A stretch of 5,976 nt of DNA. It comes from an uncultured Bacilli bacterium. Lineage in GTDB: Bacteria; Bacillota_I; Bacilli_A; RF39; UBA660. The notes under the pieces are model-generated. The model was not told the DNA's origin. It was given only the letters and a program-made list of their open reading frames with translations, and did not search any database. Both the position numbers and the translations under genes were made by a program. Positions 5,939-5,976 of the stretch are shown one piece after another. Within the stretch, counting starts at the first letter, position 1. Every line of letters begins with the position of its first letter. The stretch covers positions 1-5,976 of the forward strand of contig CANQYA010000063.1 in assembly GCA_947627965.1 (NCBI GenBank), read 5' to 3'.

Positions 5939-5963
5939 AAGCCCTTTTACAGCAAGGGTTTTT
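5939..5963 (+). terminator. Rho-independent terminator, better on the plus strand
   Basis: AAGCCCTT (5939-5946) pairs with AAGGGTTT (5954-5961) around a 7-nt loop, with one G-U pair, inside a run of five Ts (5959-5963). Read on the minus strand, the G-U pair becomes an A-C mismatch and the following tract GCTTTATG is poor in U. The plus orientation is therefore favoured, yet no plus-strand gene lies upstream within 1 kb. Confidence 0.65.
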
Positions 5964-5976
5964 ATATGTCAAGTTT

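Larger units (their letters stand above)
5625..5976. other. Right-end stretch without a convincing gene
   Basis: This is very AT-rich sequence holding the upstream part of the SDR promoter, an inverted repeat (5793-5838), the 12-base palindrome TAATAATTATTA (5889-5900) and a terminator (5939-5963). No frame longer than about 35 codons is open. On the minus strand three short stretches look mildly protein-like (about 5943-5842, 5851-5777 and 5776-5699), but they are broken by stops or a frame change. At the right edge the minus strand reads K-L-D-I-stop (5973-5962 plus the edge codon), which could be the very end of a gene outside the window. Confidence 0.5.

Noticed and set aside
5944..5972. 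Minus-strand promoter TTGACA (5972-5967) with TAAAAG (5949-5944), 17-nt spacing
   Set aside because: The -10 matches only four bases and lies inside the terminator stem, with no gene downstream for several hundred bases.

Overview
This is a low-GC (roughly 28% by eye) bacterial chromosomal window with short intergenic gaps, strong AGGAGG-type ribosome binding sites and sigma-A-like promoters. It carries a T-box riboswitch and a YtqA-type radical SAM gene. Together these point to the Bacillota, probably an uncultured host-associated lineage near the Bacilli, Erysipelotrichia or RF39-type groups; that placement is inference. Tryptophan is encoded by TGG throughout and TGA is not read through, so the standard bacterial code applies, not the mycoplasma code. 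There are no rRNA or tRNA genes, CRISPR arrays, insertion sequences or phage genes.

Layout from left to right. (1) On the minus strand, positions 848 to 1 form one transcription unit: a promoter, a leucine T-box leader with its terminator, a 132-residue three-helix membrane protein of unknown function, and the start of leuS, which overlaps the membrane-protein gene by 8 nt and runs off the left edge. (2) Also on the minus strand, 3237 to 826 encodes a cytoplasmic family GH31 alpha-glucosidase-like protein. Its last codons carry the T-box promoter, and the aspartate expected as catalytic acid/base reads as asparagine. (3) Divergently on the plus strand lie tspO (3379-3843) and a YtqA/YhcC-family radical SAM gene (3902-4834), each with its own candidate promoter. 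(4) On the minus strand, a short-chain dehydrogenase (5591 to 4839) converges on the radical SAM gene with only 4 nt between stop codons. (5) Positions 5592-5976 hold no convincing gene, but contain the dehydrogenase promoter(s), a 12-bp inverted repeat and a plus-strand terminator with no obvious gene feeding it.

How the parts work together. The T-box reads the charging state of tRNA-Leu. All core elements can be placed: the AGUA/GAA specifier loop with a CUU (Leu) specifier, the AGAGA/GGUG distal elements, the UGGUACC bulge, and mutually exclusive antiterminator and terminator helices. Leucine starvation should therefore raise both LeuRS and the unknown membrane protein. GH31 has no terminator of its own, so its transcripts probably enter the T-box leader and end at the T-box terminator when leucine is plentiful. 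The other genes look like unrelated housekeeping functions: membrane tetrapyrrole binding, probable tRNA modification, and NAD(P)H redox. The observations most worth following up are the leucine-controlled membrane protein coupled to leuS, the altered GH31 active site, and the orphan terminator at the right edge.
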